DNA of 64,000 bases from Rhodocyclales bacterium (GCA_016215645.1 JACRIX010000013.1:60053-124052), one strand, 5' to 3'. Counted from the stretch's first letter, positions 38,538 to 50,317 are shown. Numbers and translations are program-made. The notes: generated from the letters alone by a model not told the origin.

Positions 38538-40222
38538 TGTTCGAATCCGCGGAACTCGGTCACAAGATCGACAAGGAAAGCTACAAGAAGGAAGTCCCGG
38601 CGCTGCGCGCCGCCCTTCAGGATGCCCAGTACGACCTCAAGGAAAACGGCAAGATTCCGGTCGTCGTGCTGGTCAGCGGCCAGGACGGCGCCGGCAAGGG
38701 CGAAACCATCAACATCCTGTACGAATGGATGGATCCGCGCTTCATCTCCACATTGGCATTTTCAACACCGACCGACGAGGAACGCGAGCGTCCGTTCATG
38801 TGGCGCTACTGGCGGGCGCTGCCGCCCAAGGGGCGCATCGGCGTATTCGCCGGCTCCTGGTATTCCAGCCCGATCCACGATCGGCTCGACGGCAGCATGA
38901 CCAAGGCCGGGATGGATGCCCGCATCGATCAGATCAACCGCTTCGAGGCCATGCTGGTCAACGAGGGCGCGCTGGTGCTCAAGTTCTGGTTCCACTTGAC
39001 CAAGGACGGCCAGAAGCGCCGCCTCAAGGCACTGGAGAAGGATCCCAAGACCGCCTGGCGCGTCACCAAGTGGAACTGGGACCGGCTGAAAACCTACGAC
39101 AAGTTGCAGGATGTCGTCGGCCACGTCCTGCGCATGACCAATACGCCCTGGGCGCCGTGGATCATCGTCGAGGGCGAGGAGGACCGCTATCGTTCGCTGA
39201 CCACCGGCAAGATCCTGCTCGCGGCAATCCGCGACCGCCTGGCCAATGCCGGCAAGCAGACCACGCCGGTGGCGCCGCCGATGCGCGTCAATATCGACGG
39301 CCGCAATGTCCTGTCCGAACTCAACCTCACGCACAGGCTCAGCGAGAAGGACTATGACGAGCAACTGGCGAAGTGGCAGGGCAAGCTTTCCGAACTGGTG
39401 CGCGACCCGCGCTTCAAGGGGCGCTCGCTGGTCTGTGCATTTGAAGGGGCGGATGCCGCCGGCAAGGGAGGCGCCATCCGGCGCATCGCCGCCTCGATGG
39501 ATGCCCGCGACTACCAGATCATTCCCGTCGCCGCGCCGACCGAGGAAGAGCGCGCCCAGCCCTACCTCTGGCGCTTCTGGCGGCATATGCCGCGCAACGG
39601 CCGGGTGGCGATCTTCGACCGCACCTGGTACGGCCGCGTGCTGGTCGAGCGTGTCGAGGGCTACTGTGCCGATGCCGACTGGCTGCGCGCCTATTCCGAA
39701 ATCAACGACTTCGAGCACGATCTGGCCGACGCTGGCGTGATCGTGGTCAAGTTCTGGCTCCAGATCAGCCAGGAAGAACAGTTGCGCCGCTTCAAGGAAC
39801 GCGAGAAGATCGAATTCAAGCGCTTCAAGATCACCGAGGAAGACTGGCGCAATCGCGAAAAGTGGGATGCCTATCAGGAAGCCATCTGCGACATGGTTGA
39901 CCGCACCAGCACCGGTACCGCACCCTGGACGCTGATCGAGGCCAATGACAAGGGGTATGCCCGCGTGAAGATCCTGCGCACCATCTGCGAACGCCTCGAG
40001 GCCGAACTCAGCGGCAAGCCGCTTCCGCGTGCCAAGCCGGAAAAGGCGCCCAAGCAAAAGAAGGCCGACAAGAAGGAAATGGCGCCGCCCAAGGCTGTCG
40101 TGGTCGCGCCGAAGCCGGCCACCGCCGCGGCGAAGACCGCGATCTCACGCAAGCCGGCGCAAGCCAAACCCGCAACGCGGCCGGCGCAGGCCAAACCGGG
40201 GAAAGGCAAAACCGCGCAATGA
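38537..40222 (+). CDS. pap: Polyphosphate:AMP phosphotransferase (double PPK2 domain)
   Basis: Transfers phosphate from polyphosphate to AMP, making ADP; two fused PPK2 domains, 561 aa. Domain 1 has the Walker A GQDGAGKGETIN near residue 53 and lid-type RPFMWRYWRALPPKGRIGVF; domain 2 has FEGADAAGKGGAIRR and RPYLWRFWRHMPRNGR-like segments (AQPYLWRFWRHMP, FDRTWYGRVLVERVEG). About 70 extra C-terminal residues are rich in Lys, Ala and Pro (APKPATAAAKTAISRKPAQ), low complexity and probably flexible and basic, suited to binding polyanions (inference). It starts on the rsmE stop and overlaps argA by 4 bases. Confidence 0.9.
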   Translation: MFESAELGHKIDKESYKKEVPALRAALQDAQYDLKENGKIPVVVLVSGQDGAGKGETINILYEWMDPRFISTLAFSTPTDEERERPFMWRYWRALPPKGRIGVFAGSWYSSPIHDRLDGSMTKAGMDARIDQINRFEAMLVNEGALVLKFWFHLTKDGQKRRLKALEKDPKTAWRVTKWNWDRLKTYDKLQDVVGHVLRMTNTPWAPWIIVEGEEDRYRSLTTGKILLAAIRDRLANAGKQTTPVAPPMRVNIDGRNVLSELNLTHRLSEKDYDEQLAKWQGKLSELVRDPRFKGRSLVCAFEGADAAGKGGAIRRIAASMDARDYQIIPVAAPTEEERAQPYLWRFWRHMPRNGRVAIFDRTWYGRVLVERVEGYCADADWLRAYSEINDFEHDLADAGVIVVKFWLQISQEEQLRRFKEREKIEFKRFKITEEDWRNREKWDAYQEAICDMVDRTSTGTAPWTLIEANDKGYARVKILRTICERLEAELSGKPLPRAKPEKAPKQKKADKKEMAPPKAVVVAPKPATAAAKTAISRKPAQAKPATRPAQAKPGKGKTAQ

Positions 40223-41562
40223 GCCTGGAGATCCGCGAAAGCCAGCCCGAAACCGATGCCCGCCTGGTGGCCTGGGTGCGCCAGGCGGCGCCCTACATCC
40301 ATGCCTTTCGCGGTCGTACCTTCGTCATCGCCTTCGGTGGCGAGGTTCTGGACTCCGGTGCCGCGCAAGCCCTGATCCATGACATCGCCCTGCTCGACAG
40401 CATGGGCATCCGCCTGGTGCTGGTGCATGGCGCACGGCCGCAGATCGATGCGGAAATGCGCAGCCGCGGCCTGACGCCGAAGTTCCACAAGGGGCTGCGC
40501 GTCACCGATGGCGAAGCGCTGGAGTGCGTCAAGCGGGCCATGGGCGTCACCCGCATCGAGATCGAGGCCCTGCTCTCGCAAGGCCTGCCGAACACGCCAA
40601 TGGCCGGTGCCTTCCTTCGCGTCACCGGCGGCAACTTCATCACCGCGCGACCGGTCGGCGTGGTCGACGGCATCGACTTCCAATACACCGGGGCGGTGCG
40701 CAAGGTGATCGCCGAGGAAATCCAGGCCGACCTGGCCCAGGAAAATGTGGTGCTGATCACGCCGATCGGCGCCTCGCCCACCGGCGAGATCTTCAACCTC
40801 GCCTGGGAAGAGGTCGCCGAGGCAGTCGCCGTCGCGGTCAGGGCAGACAAGCTGATCTACCTTTGCGATGCCGCCGGCCTGGTCAATCCCAAGGGCGTGG
40901 CGATCGACGCACTCACCGCCGACGAGGCGCAGAAGCTCGCCGCGCGCCACCTTTCGCGCCAAGCCGCAGAGGTCGCCCGCGTCCTGCCCAGCGCCATCCG
41001 CGCCTGCCGCAGCGGCGTCGGCCGCGTGCATTTCCTCGACCGGCAGGCCGACGGCGCCATGCTGATGGAGTTATTCACGCGCGACGGCATCGGCACCGTG
41101 CTGACCAGCGCGCCGCTGGCGCGGCTGCGCGACGCCACCATCGACGACGTCGGCGCGATCCTCGGTTTGATCGAACCGCTGGAGGCCGACGGCACCCTGG
41201 TCAAGCGCGGCCGCGAACGCCTGGAAATGGAGATCACCCAGTTCTCGGTGGTCGAGCATGACGGAGTAATCGTCGGTTGCGCCGCGATCTATCCCTTTTC
41301 CGGCGAGAAGGCCGCCGAACTCGCCTGCCTGGCGGTAGTGTCGGACTTCCGCCGCAGCGGCTATGGCGACCAGTTGCGCGCCCACATCGAGGCCCGGGCG
41401 AAGAAGCTGAAACTCAAGCGCCTGTTCGTGCTCACCACCCGCACCGCCCACTGGTTCATCGAGCGCGGCTTCGCCGAGGCCGACGTCGATGCCCTGCCCG
41501 CCGCACGGCGCGAACTCTACAACCTGCAGCGGCGTTCCAAGGTGCTGGTGAAAGCCTTGTAG
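40219..41562 (+). CDS. argA: N-acetylglutamate synthase
   Basis: First step of arginine synthesis; 447 aa of the fused type. Residues about 1-290 form an amino-acid-kinase-like regulatory domain ([48 protein letters not shown]). A GNAT acetyltransferase domain follows ([29 protein letters not shown], with the acetyl-CoA loop RRSGYG). [15 protein letters not shown] is the typical C-terminus. ATG overlaps the pap stop. Feedback inhibition by arginine is known for the family. Confidence 0.95.
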   Translation: MSLEIRESQPETDARLVAWVRQAAPYIHAFRGRTFVIAFGGEVLDSGAAQALIHDIALLDSMGIRLVLVHGARPQIDAEMRSRGLTPKFHKGLRVTDGEALECVKRAMGVTRIEIEALLSQGLPNTPMAGAFLRVTGGNFITARPVGVVDGIDFQYTGAVRKVIAEEIQADLAQENVVLITPIGASPTGEIFNLAWEEVAEAVAVAVRADKLIYLCDAAGLVNPKGVAIDALTADEAQKLAARHLSRQAAEVARVLPSAIRACRSGVGRVHFLDRQADGAMLMELFTRDGIGTVLTSAPLARLRDATIDDVGAILGLIEPLEADGTLVKRGRERLEMEITQFSVVEHDGVIVGCAAIYPFSGEKAAELACLAVVSDFRRSGYGDQLRAHIEARAKKLKLKRLFVLTTRTAHWFIERGFAEADVDALPAARRELYNLQRRSKVLVKAL

Positions 41563-41621
41563 CCGCTGCCGGAATCGGAGGTAAACTGCGCGCTTCCGAA
41601 TCCTCAACTGAAGGAAACACC

Positions 41622-41894
41622 GTGGCACGAATGGTCAATTGCATCAAGCTGGGACGCGAAGCCGAAGGTCTCGACCTGCCGCCCATGCCGGGCGAACTCG
41701 GCAGGAAGCTCTGGGAGAATGTGTCCAAGGAAGCCTGGCAGCAGTGGATCAAGCTGCAGACGATGATCATCAACGAAAACCGGCTGAGCCTGGCCGACCC
41801 GCAGCACCGGAAGTATCTTTCCGAGCAGGTCACCAAGCATTTCTTCGGCGAGGGCGCCGATCAGATCAGCGGCTTCGTGCCGCCAGGCAGGTAA
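41622..41894 (+). CDS. yggX: Fe(II)-trafficking / oxidative damage protection protein
   Basis: Small cytosolic protein protecting iron-sulfur clusters; 90 aa, the usual length. [27 protein letters not shown] carries the conserved Cys; [29 protein letters not shown] and [23 protein letters not shown] are family signatures. The start is GTG at 41622, preceded by AAGGA at 7 bases. It is convergent with phoU. Confidence 0.95.
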   Translation: MARMVNCIKLGREAEGLDLPPMPGELGRKLWENVSKEAWQQWIKLQTMIINENRLSLADPQHRKYLSEQVTKHFFGEGADQISGFVPPGR

Positions 41895-41903
41895 GCGAGG
41901 AGC

Positions 41904-41923
41904 GGCCGGCCCCGGTGCCGGCC
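41904..41923. terminator. Possible stem-loop terminator between yggX and phoU
   Basis: GGCCGGC-CCCGGT-GCCGGCC in the 40-base gap between convergent yggX and phoU. There is no T-tract, so it would be weak or only protect RNA ends. Confidence 0.35.
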
Positions 41924-41934
41924 TCGCGCGGCGC

Positions 41935-42639
41935 TCAGCGCGCCGCGACTTCCCGTTCCATGGCTTCCAGGCCGATGTGGCGAACGTCGCGCCCCTTGAC
42001 CAGATACACCACGTACTCCGAGATGTTCTTTGCGTGGTCGCCGATGCGCTCGATCGAGCGCGCAATGAACAGCAGGTCGAGCGAACTGGAAATGGTGCGC
42101 GGATCTTCCATCATGAAGGTAATCAACTGGCGCATCGCCGACTTGAACCCGGCATCGACGTCCCGGTCCTGACGCACGACTTCCGCCGAGGCGTTGACGT
42201 CAAGCCGGGCGAACGCGTCGAGCGATTTGCGCAGCATGGCCACGGCGATTTCCGCGGGCCGTCGCAGATCAACCTTGGGCACCAGACGCTTTTCGCCGCG
42301 ATGGACCTCGCACGCCATCTTGGCGATTTTTTTCGCCTCGTCGCCGATGCGTTCGAGATCGGTGATGGTCTTGACCACGGTCATGATCATGCGCAAGTCC
42401 ACCGCCGCCGGCTGGCGCCGCGCAATCACGTTGTTGCAAGCCTCGTCGAGTTCGACCTCGTGTCGATTGACCAGGCGATCGGTGGCAATGACCTGCTCCA
42501 GCAAGGCGATATCGCCGGACTCCAGGCCGTCCATGGCGCGCACCAGTTGTTGTTCGACCAGTCCGCCCATCGCCAGCACGCGTGTGCGCAGACCCTCCAG
42601 ATCGGCGTCAAAGCGCCTGCTGATATGTTCCTGATTCAT
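41935..42639 (-). CDS. phoU: Phosphate signalling complex protein PhoU
   Basis: Negative regulator of the PhoR/PhoB phosphate response and Pst transport; 234 aa, two PhoU helical repeats. ERIGDEAKKIAKMA and ERIGDHAKNISEYVVYLVKGRDVRH are the two metal-binding D/ExxxD-type helices. ATG at 42639, preceded by AGGTGA. No pst or phoBR genes are in the window; the polyphosphate kinase-like pap nearby is the only related function. Confidence 0.93.
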   Translation of the reverse strand: MNQEHISRRFDADLEGLRTRVLAMGGLVEQQLVRAMDGLESGDIALLEQVIATDRLVNRHEVELDEACNNVIARRQPAAVDLRMIMTVVKTITDLERIGDEAKKIAKMACEVHRGEKRLVPKVDLRRPAEIAVAMLRKSLDAFARLDVNASAEVVRQDRDVDAGFKSAMRQLITFMMEDPRTISSSLDLLFIARSIERIGDHAKNISEYVVYLVKGRDVRHIGLEAMEREVAAR

Positions 42640-42695
42640 GCCGTCACCTGTCGTGCAATCCCGCAACTATAGCCGCGCCATGTGACGGAATTGTT

Positions 42696-43367
42696 TCAGC
42701 GTTTGAATGTCTGGACGCCGTCCGGCGTCGCCAGCAGCAGTACATCGGCACCGCGACGGGCAAAAAGCCCGTTGGTCACCACGCCGACGATCTCGTTGAT
42801 GCGTGACTCCAGGCCCGCCGGATCGGTGATCGATAGCCCATGCACGTCGAGGATCAGGTTTCCGTTGTCGGTGACAACGCCCTCGCGCAACACGGGCTTG
42901 CCGCCGAGCCGGATCAGCTCGCGGGCAACGTAGGCGCGCGACATGGGAATGACTTCGACCGGCAAGGGAAAGCGCCCCATGACGGGTACCCGCTTTGAAG
43001 CATCGCAGATGCAGACGAAGGTATCGGCCACGGCGGCGACGATCTTCTCGCGCGTCAGTGCGCCGCCGCCACCCTTGATCATGGCCATGCCGGCATCGAT
43101 CTCGTCGGCGCCGTCGACATAAATACCCATGGCGTCGACGTCGTTCAGGTCCAGCACGCGAATGCCATGCCCGGCAAGGCGCTGCGCCGTGGCTTCGGAA
43201 CTGGCGACCGTGCCGCCGAGCCGGTCCTTGATGGTGGCGATCTGGTCAATGAAGAAATTCGCCGTGCTGCCGGTGCCGACTCCGAGAATGGCACCGACCG
43301 GCAGCCGGTCGGCAACGTAGTCGCGCGCGGCGCGCGCGACCGCCTGTTTCAGTTCGTCCTGCGTCAT
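42696..43367 (-). CDS. rpiA: Ribose-5-phosphate isomerase A
   Basis: Converts ribose 5-phosphate to ribulose 5-phosphate, used in the pentose phosphate pathway and for RuBP regeneration; 223 aa. [11 protein letters not shown] is the conserved phosphate-binding motif; [27 protein letters not shown] holds the catalytic Asp, and [11 protein letters not shown] closes the protein. It stands alone between phoU and lpdA, away from the cbb genes. Confidence 0.95.
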   Translation of the reverse strand: MTQDELKQAVARAARDYVADRLPVGAILGVGTGSTANFFIDQIATIKDRLGGTVASSEATAQRLAGHGIRVLDLNDVDAMGIYVDGADEIDAGMAMIKGGGGALTREKIVAAVADTFVCICDASKRVPVMGRFPLPVEVIPMSRAYVARELIRLGGKPVLREGVVTDNGNLILDVHGLSITDPAGLESRINEIVGVVTNGLFARRGADVLLLATPDGVQTFKR

Positions 43368-43397
43368 GGAATCGCTCCGTGGATAACGGAACGAATC

Positions 43398-45188
43398 TTA
43401 CCTCTTGCGCATCGGCGGCAGGTCGGTACAGGAGCCGTGGGCGACTTCGGCCGTCATGCCTATGGTTTCGCCCAGGGTCGGATGGGGATGGATGGTCTTG
43501 CCGATATCCACGGCGTCGGCGCCCATTTCGATGGCCAGCGCCACTTCGCCGATCATGTCGCCGGCATTGGGGCCGACGATGCTGCCGCCGATCACGCGAT
43601 GGGTCTCCTCGTCGAACACCAGCTTGGTGAAGCCATAGTCGGCCCCGTTGGCGATCGCCCGGCCCGAAGCCGCCCAGGGGAACTTGGCAACGCTGACCTT
43701 GCGCCCGGCTTTTTTGGCTTCGTCCTCGCCGACCCCGACCCAGGCCACCTCGGGGTGGGTGTAGGCCACCCCGGGGATTACCGTGGCATCGAAGTGGGCC
43801 TTCTGTCCGGCGGCGGCTTCGGCGGCGACGTGCGCTTCATGCACCGCCTTGTGCGCCAGCATCGGATTGCCGACGATGTCGCCGATGGCGAAAATGTGCG
43901 GGATGTTGGTGCGCATCTGGCTGTCTACCGGGATGAAGCCGCGCTCGTTGACCGTCACGCCCGCCTTCTCCGCGCCGATCTTCTTGCCGTTCGGCGCGCG
44001 ACCGGCGGATTGCAGGATCATGTCGTAGCGCACGGCCTCGGCCGGCGCCTTCTCGCCGTCGAACTTCACCCACAGGCCGTCGTCCCTGGCCTCGACCGCC
44101 GTGGTCTTGGTCTTCAGCATGATGGACTCGAAGCGGTGGGCGTTCTGCTTCTCCCAGACCTTGACCAGGTCGCGATCCGGCCCCTGCATCAGGCCGTCGA
44201 GCATTTCGACGACATCGACCTTGGCACCCAGGGTCGAATACACCGTCGCCATCTCCAGGCCGATGATGCCACCGCCGATGACCAGCATCTTTTTCGGCAC
44301 CTGGCGCAGTTCCAGCGCCCCGGTGGAATCGACGATGCGCGGATCGCGTGGAATGAAGGGCAGGTGAAACGCGGCGGAGCCTGCGGCGATGATGCACTTC
44401 TGGAAGCGGATCACCTTCTTGCCGCCGGTCTTGTCCTGCGAGGTCCCGGTGGTTTCTTCAACCTCCAGGTGGTTGGCATCGAGGAAGTGGCCGTAGCCGC
44501 GCACGGTCTCGACCTTGCGCGCCTTGGCCATGCCGGCGAGGCCGCCGGTGAGCTTGCCGACGACTTTTTCCTTGTGGGCGCGCAGCTTGTCGATATCCAC
44601 CGTGGGCGCGGCGAAGCTGACGCCGAGGTCGGCGGCGTGTGCGGCCTCCTCCATCACCGCGGCGACGTGCAGCAGCGCCTTCGAGGGAATGCAGCCGACA
44701 TTGAGGCAGACGCCGCCCAGCGTCGCGTAGCGTTCGACGATCACGGTCTTCAGCCCCAAGTCGGCGGCGCGGAAGGCGGCGGAATAGCCGCCCGGGCCGG
44801 CGCCCAACACCAGCATTTCACATTCGAGGTCGGCCTTGCCGGCAAATGCGCCTGCCGCAACCGGTGCCGCAACCGGCGCCACGGCCGGGGCGGCAACCGG
44901 CGCAGCGGCCGCGGCGGCGGGAGGCGGCACGGTCGCCGTGGTACCAGCGCCGACTATGACTAATGCAACCAGGCTGCCCTCGGCGAGCTTGTCGCCGACC
45001 TTGACCTTGATTTCGGTCACCGTGCCGCTGACGGGCGAGGGCACGTCCATGGTGGCCTTGTCCGATTCCAGGGTGATCAGCGAATCCTCGGCCTTGACCG
45101 TGTCGCCAGGCTTGACCAGCACTTCGATGACGGGCACATCCTTGAAGTCGCCGATGTCCGGCACTTTCACTTCGACGATGTCACTCAT
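43398..45188 (-). CDS. lpdA: Dihydrolipoyl dehydrogenase (PDH E3) with N-terminal lipoyl domain
   Basis: FAD disulfide reductase that reoxidises lipoyl groups of pyruvate dehydrogenase; 596 aa. Residues 1-80 form a lipoyl domain (SDKATMDVPSPVSG with the lipoylated Lys), followed by an Ala/Pro/Val linker. The E3 core has LGAGPGGYSAAF, the redox motif GGVCLNVGCIPSK (C-x4-C) and the C-terminal HPHPTLGE active-site His/Glu. An AAGGAAAG precedes the ATG. The linker begins with the dispersed repeat as IVGAGTTA. The E3 with lipoyl domain is typical of betaproteobacterial PDH. Confidence 0.95.
   Translation of the reverse strand: MSDIVEVKVPDIGDFKDVPVIEVLVKPGDTVKAEDSLITLESDKATMDVPSPVSGTVTEIKVKVGDKLAEGSLVALVIVGAGTTATVPPPAAAAAAPVAAPAVAPVAAPVAAGAFAGKADLECEMLVLGAGPGGYSAAFRAADLGLKTVIVERYATLGGVCLNVGCIPSKALLHVAAVMEEAAHAADLGVSFAAPTVDIDKLRAHKEKVVGKLTGGLAGMAKARKVETVRGYGHFLDANHLEVEETTGTSQDKTGGKKVIRFQKCIIAAGSAAFHLPFIPRDPRIVDSTGALELRQVPKKMLVIGGGIIGLEMATVYSTLGAKVDVVEMLDGLMQGPDRDLVKVWEKQNAHRFESIMLKTKTTAVEARDDGLWVKFDGEKAPAEAVRYDMILQSAGRAPNGKKIGAEKAGVTVNERGFIPVDSQMRTNIPHIFAIGDIVGNPMLAHKAVHEAHVAAEAAAGQKAHFDATVIPGVAYTHPEVAWVGVGEDEAKKAGRKVSVAKFPWAASGRAIANGADYGFTKLVFDEETHRVIGGSIVGPNAGDMIGEVALAIEMGADAVDIGKTIHPHPTLGETIGMTAEVAHGSCTDLPPMRKR
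44934..44955 (-). repeat. Dispersed 22-bp repeat, copy G (in lpdA)
   Basis: Minus strand AGTCGGCGCTG, GTACC, ACGGCG. In frame at the junction of the lipoyl domain and the linker (IVGAGTTA). Confidence 0.7.
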
Positions 45189-45762
45189 TGGGCTTTCCTT
45201 CCAGTGTGAACTCGTAGACCACGATGGGCGGTCCCGAGGCGGTGTCGAATTCGATGCCGGCGTCCACGCCGGCGCGGGCGATTTCGGCCGCGGAGAGAGG
45301 GCTGTCATAGAGCGCATGCATCGCGCCGAGGGCGAAGCTGCGGCCGGAACCGGCCGCCCAGACGCGATCGAACTCGAACACCTCGCGATAGGAATACACG
45401 CCGTAGATGCCGCTGGTATTGGCGATCAGGGCGGTGATCTGCGAGCTCTCGTAGGGGTCGTCCTCGTCTTCCTTGGGATTGAGGAAGGCGTGCTCCTTGA
45501 GCACCGGATGCAGGCGGCGGAAGCTCTCATACACCTCCATTCGCGAACCGAGTTTTACGTCCTCGAGTTTCGAGAACGCGCTGACCAGCACCAGGTGGTG
45601 TGCCGACGATCCGCAGATGGCGATCTTCGAGCCGGCGATGTCGAGGATCTTGTCATGCTCGCCCTTGTAGCTGCGCGCCAGGCGCGTGTCGCCGAAGGTG
45701 GTGAGACCGTCCGCCGCAATGGCGACACGGTCTCCCTTCTTGGCCACGGTGAGCGTGGTCAC
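45181..45762 (-). CDS. HslV-like Ntn-hydrolase protein inside the PDH operon
   Basis: 193 aa, resembling the proteasome-type peptidase HslV. After Met the sequence begins TTLTVAKKGDRVAIAADGLTTFGDT, close to the HslV start (TT-x-x-VR.. AADGQ.T.G), so Thr2 could be the nucleophile. FALGAMHALYDSPLSAAEIARAGVDAGIEFD matches the C-terminal HslV helix region. Features of a bona fide HslV that depend on HslU docking cannot be checked. The GTG at 45762 overlaps the aceF stop (GTGA), and the 3' end overlaps lpdA by 8 bases. No hslU is nearby. A proteolytic role is inference only. Confidence 0.7.
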   Translation of the reverse strand: MTTLTVAKKGDRVAIAADGLTTFGDTRLARSYKGEHDKILDIAGSKIAICGSSAHHLVLVSAFSKLEDVKLGSRMEVYESFRRLHPVLKEHAFLNPKEDEDDPYESSQITALIANTSGIYGVYSYREVFEFDRVWAAGSGRSFALGAMHALYDSPLSAAEIARAGVDAGIEFDTASGPPIVVYEFTLEGKPNE

Positions 45763-47441
45763 AGCATGCTTCTCCGCATGTCGGCCAGCAGTTGCGCCAG
45801 ATAGACGTTGAAGCGCGTCGCCAGGGCGCCGTCGATCACGCGATGGTCGGCGGTGAGCGACAAGGGCAGCGTCAGGCGCGGGACGAATTGCTTGCCGTCC
45901 CACACCGGCTTCAGCGCCGACTTGTTGACCCCGAGGATGGCGACTTCCGGCGCATTGACGATGGGCGCGAAGTAGGTGCCGCCGATGCCGCCGAGGCTGG
46001 AAATGGTGAAGCACGCACCCTGCATGTCGGCTGGCTTGAGCTTGCCGTCGCGCGCCAGCTTGGCCAGCTCGCCCGACTCCCTGGCGATTTCGAACACGCC
46101 CTTGCTGTCGGCGTTCTTGATCACCGGCACCACCAGGCCGTTCGGCGTGTCGGCGGCAAAGGCGATGTTGTAGTACTTCTTCATCACCAGGCTCATTTCC
46201 GTACCACTCGCGTCGAGCGAGGAATTGAACTCGGGATACTTCTGCATCGCCTTGACACAGGCCTTGATCAGGAAGGCGAGCATGGTCAGCTTGTTGCCCG
46301 ACTTCTCGTTCTCCTTGTTGATCTGCACGCGGAAGGCTTCGAGGTCGGTAATGTCGGCGTCCTCGTGATAGGTGACGGCCGGGATCATCGCCCAGTTGCG
46401 CGACAGGTTGGCGCCGGAAATCTTCTTGATCCGCGACAGCGGCTGGACCTCGATGGCGCCGAACTTGGAGAAATCGATCTTCGGCCAGGGCAGCAGGTCG
46501 AGCCCGCCACCCGACGAGGCGACGGCGGGCGCCGCCGCCGGCGGCGCGCTGAGCACGCCCTTGACATAGGCCTGGACATCGCCTTGCAGGATGCGGCCCT
46601 TGGGGCCGGTGCCCGGTACCTTGCTCACATCGACACCGAGTTCGCGGGCGAAACGACGCACCGAGGGACTGGCGTGGGCAGCCTTGCCGGAAAGACGTTC
46701 GGCGGGGGTCGGCATGGCCATGCGGGGCGGGGCGGCGATTGCTTCGGCGGCACCGGGGCGGAAATCGACCGGCGTCGCAGTGGCAGCCGCGGACGCAGGC
46801 GCCGCAGCGACGGCTGCGGGCGCGGGTGCAGCAGCAGGCGCCGCCTTGGGTGCCGCTGCGGGCGCAGTCGCCGTACCGTCAGCGCCGACTCTCACCAGCG
46901 CCAGGAGCACGCCTTCGGCGACCTTGTCGCCGACCTGGACCTTGAGGTCGCTGATCACGCCGGACACCGGCGAGGGTATGTCCATGGTCGCCTTGTCCGA
47001 CTCCAGGGTCATCAGCGAGTCCTCGGCCTTGACCGTGTCGCCGACCTTGACCAGCAGCTCGATGATCGGCACATCCTTGAAGTCGCCGATGTCGGGCACG
47101 CGCACTTCGACCGTAGACGCCACTGCGGCAGCGGGTGCCGGCGTCGCGGCAGGTGCCGAGGCCGCCGCAGGCGCCGGTGCAGGCGCGGCGGCCTGTGCCG
47201 CGCCGCTTTCCACCAGGGCGACGAGGCTGCCTTCGGCGACCTTGTCACCGATCGTGAGCTTCAACTCGGTAATCACGCCCGAGACCGGCGACGGCACGTC
47301 CATGGTCGCCTTGTCGGATTCCAGCGTCACCAGCGAATCCTCGGCCTTTACCGAGTCGCCGACCTTGACCAGCACTTCGATCACCGGCACATCCTTGAAG
47401 TCGCCGATGTCAGGCACTTTCACTTCCACTATCGTGCTCAT
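45759..47441 (-). CDS. aceF: Dihydrolipoyl acetyltransferase (PDH E2), two lipoyl domains
   Basis: Core acetyl-transfer component; 560 aa. Two lipoyl domains (about residues 1-78 and 110-190, each with SDKATMD-PSPVSG), Ala/Pro linkers, an E3/E1-binding domain (ASPSVRRFARELGVDVSKVPGTGPKGRI), and a catalytic domain ending ITSLTADHRVIDGALATRF-type (SLTADHRVIDG with the His). The second lipoyl domain ends in the dispersed repeat (RVGADGTA). Its stop overlaps the HslV-like gene; three bases separate it from aceE. Confidence 0.96.
   Translation of the reverse strand: MSTIVEVKVPDIGDFKDVPVIEVLVKVGDSVKAEDSLVTLESDKATMDVPSPVSGVITELKLTIGDKVAEGSLVALVESGAAQAAAPAPAPAAASAPAATPAPAAAVASTVEVRVPDIGDFKDVPIIELLVKVGDTVKAEDSLMTLESDKATMDIPSPVSGVISDLKVQVGDKVAEGVLLALVRVGADGTATAPAAAPKAAPAAAPAPAAVAAAPASAAATATPVDFRPGAAEAIAAPPRMAMPTPAERLSGKAAHASPSVRRFARELGVDVSKVPGTGPKGRILQGDVQAYVKGVLSAPPAAAPAVASSGGGLDLLPWPKIDFSKFGAIEVQPLSRIKKISGANLSRNWAMIPAVTYHEDADITDLEAFRVQINKENEKSGNKLTMLAFLIKACVKAMQKYPEFNSSLDASGTEMSLVMKKYYNIAFAADTPNGLVVPVIKNADSKGVFEIARESGELAKLARDGKLKPADMQGACFTISSLGGIGGTYFAPIVNAPEVAILGVNKSALKPVWDGKQFVPRLTLPLSLTADHRVIDGALATRFNVYLAQLLADMRRSML
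46869..46890 (-). repeat. Dispersed 22-bp repeat, copy H (in aceF)
   Basis: Minus strand AGTCGGCGCTG, ACGGT, ACGGCG. In frame as RVGADGTA just after the second lipoyl domain, the position equivalent to copy G in lpdA. The first lipoyl domain lacks it. Confidence 0.7.
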
Positions 47442-47444
47442 GGC

Positions 47445-50120
<2,676 letters not shown>

Positions 50121-50144
50121 GACTTCTCCTCGTCTGTTGGTGAG

Positions 50145-50171
50145 CGTCGGCGGGAGATCATCCCGCCGACG
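50145..50171 (-). promoter_or_regulatory. Stable hairpin in the aceE leader
   Basis: Eleven-base arms (50145-50155 and 50161-50171) with loop GATCA, 24 bases before the aceE ATG. With no T-tract it is not a terminator; a translational or stability role is possible. The leader also has CGCAGG/CCTGCG arms further upstream. Confidence 0.55.
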
Positions 50172-50282
50172 TCCTGCTCGTCACGCCACGGATGCGCCGC
50201 AGGGATCGGCCTGCGCAGCGGCACCCACAACGTTTTTCTTCCGCAGCATAGACCGGATTGATGCCCGGGCGGTCTGCGAATG

Positions 50283-50317
50283 TTGCGCATTGTAAAACGC
50301 ATGTTCACAATGCGCAA
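50283..50317 (-). promoter_or_regulatory. aceE promoter embedded in an 11-bp inverted repeat
   Basis: TTGCGCATTGT (50283-50293) and ACAATGCGCAA (50307-50317) are exact reverse complements, 13 bases apart. On the minus strand the arms contain -35 TTGCGC (50312-50317) and -10 TACAAT (50289-50294) with a 17-base spacer. A repressor on this palindrome would cover both hexamers. The rest of 50318-50402 shows nothing clear. Confidence 0.65.

Noticed and set aside
43276..43297. A sequence in rpiA (AGTCGGCACCG.. ACGGCG) resembling the dispersed 22-bp repeat
   Set aside because: Three mismatches to the consensus, and it encodes the universally conserved RpiA motif GVGTGSTAN, so protein constraint explains it.
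46900..47430. Repeated DNA in aceF (two lipoyl units) and lpdA as a mobile or recombination repeat
   Set aside because: It is explained by duplicated lipoyl domains; only the terminal 22-bp motif is not.
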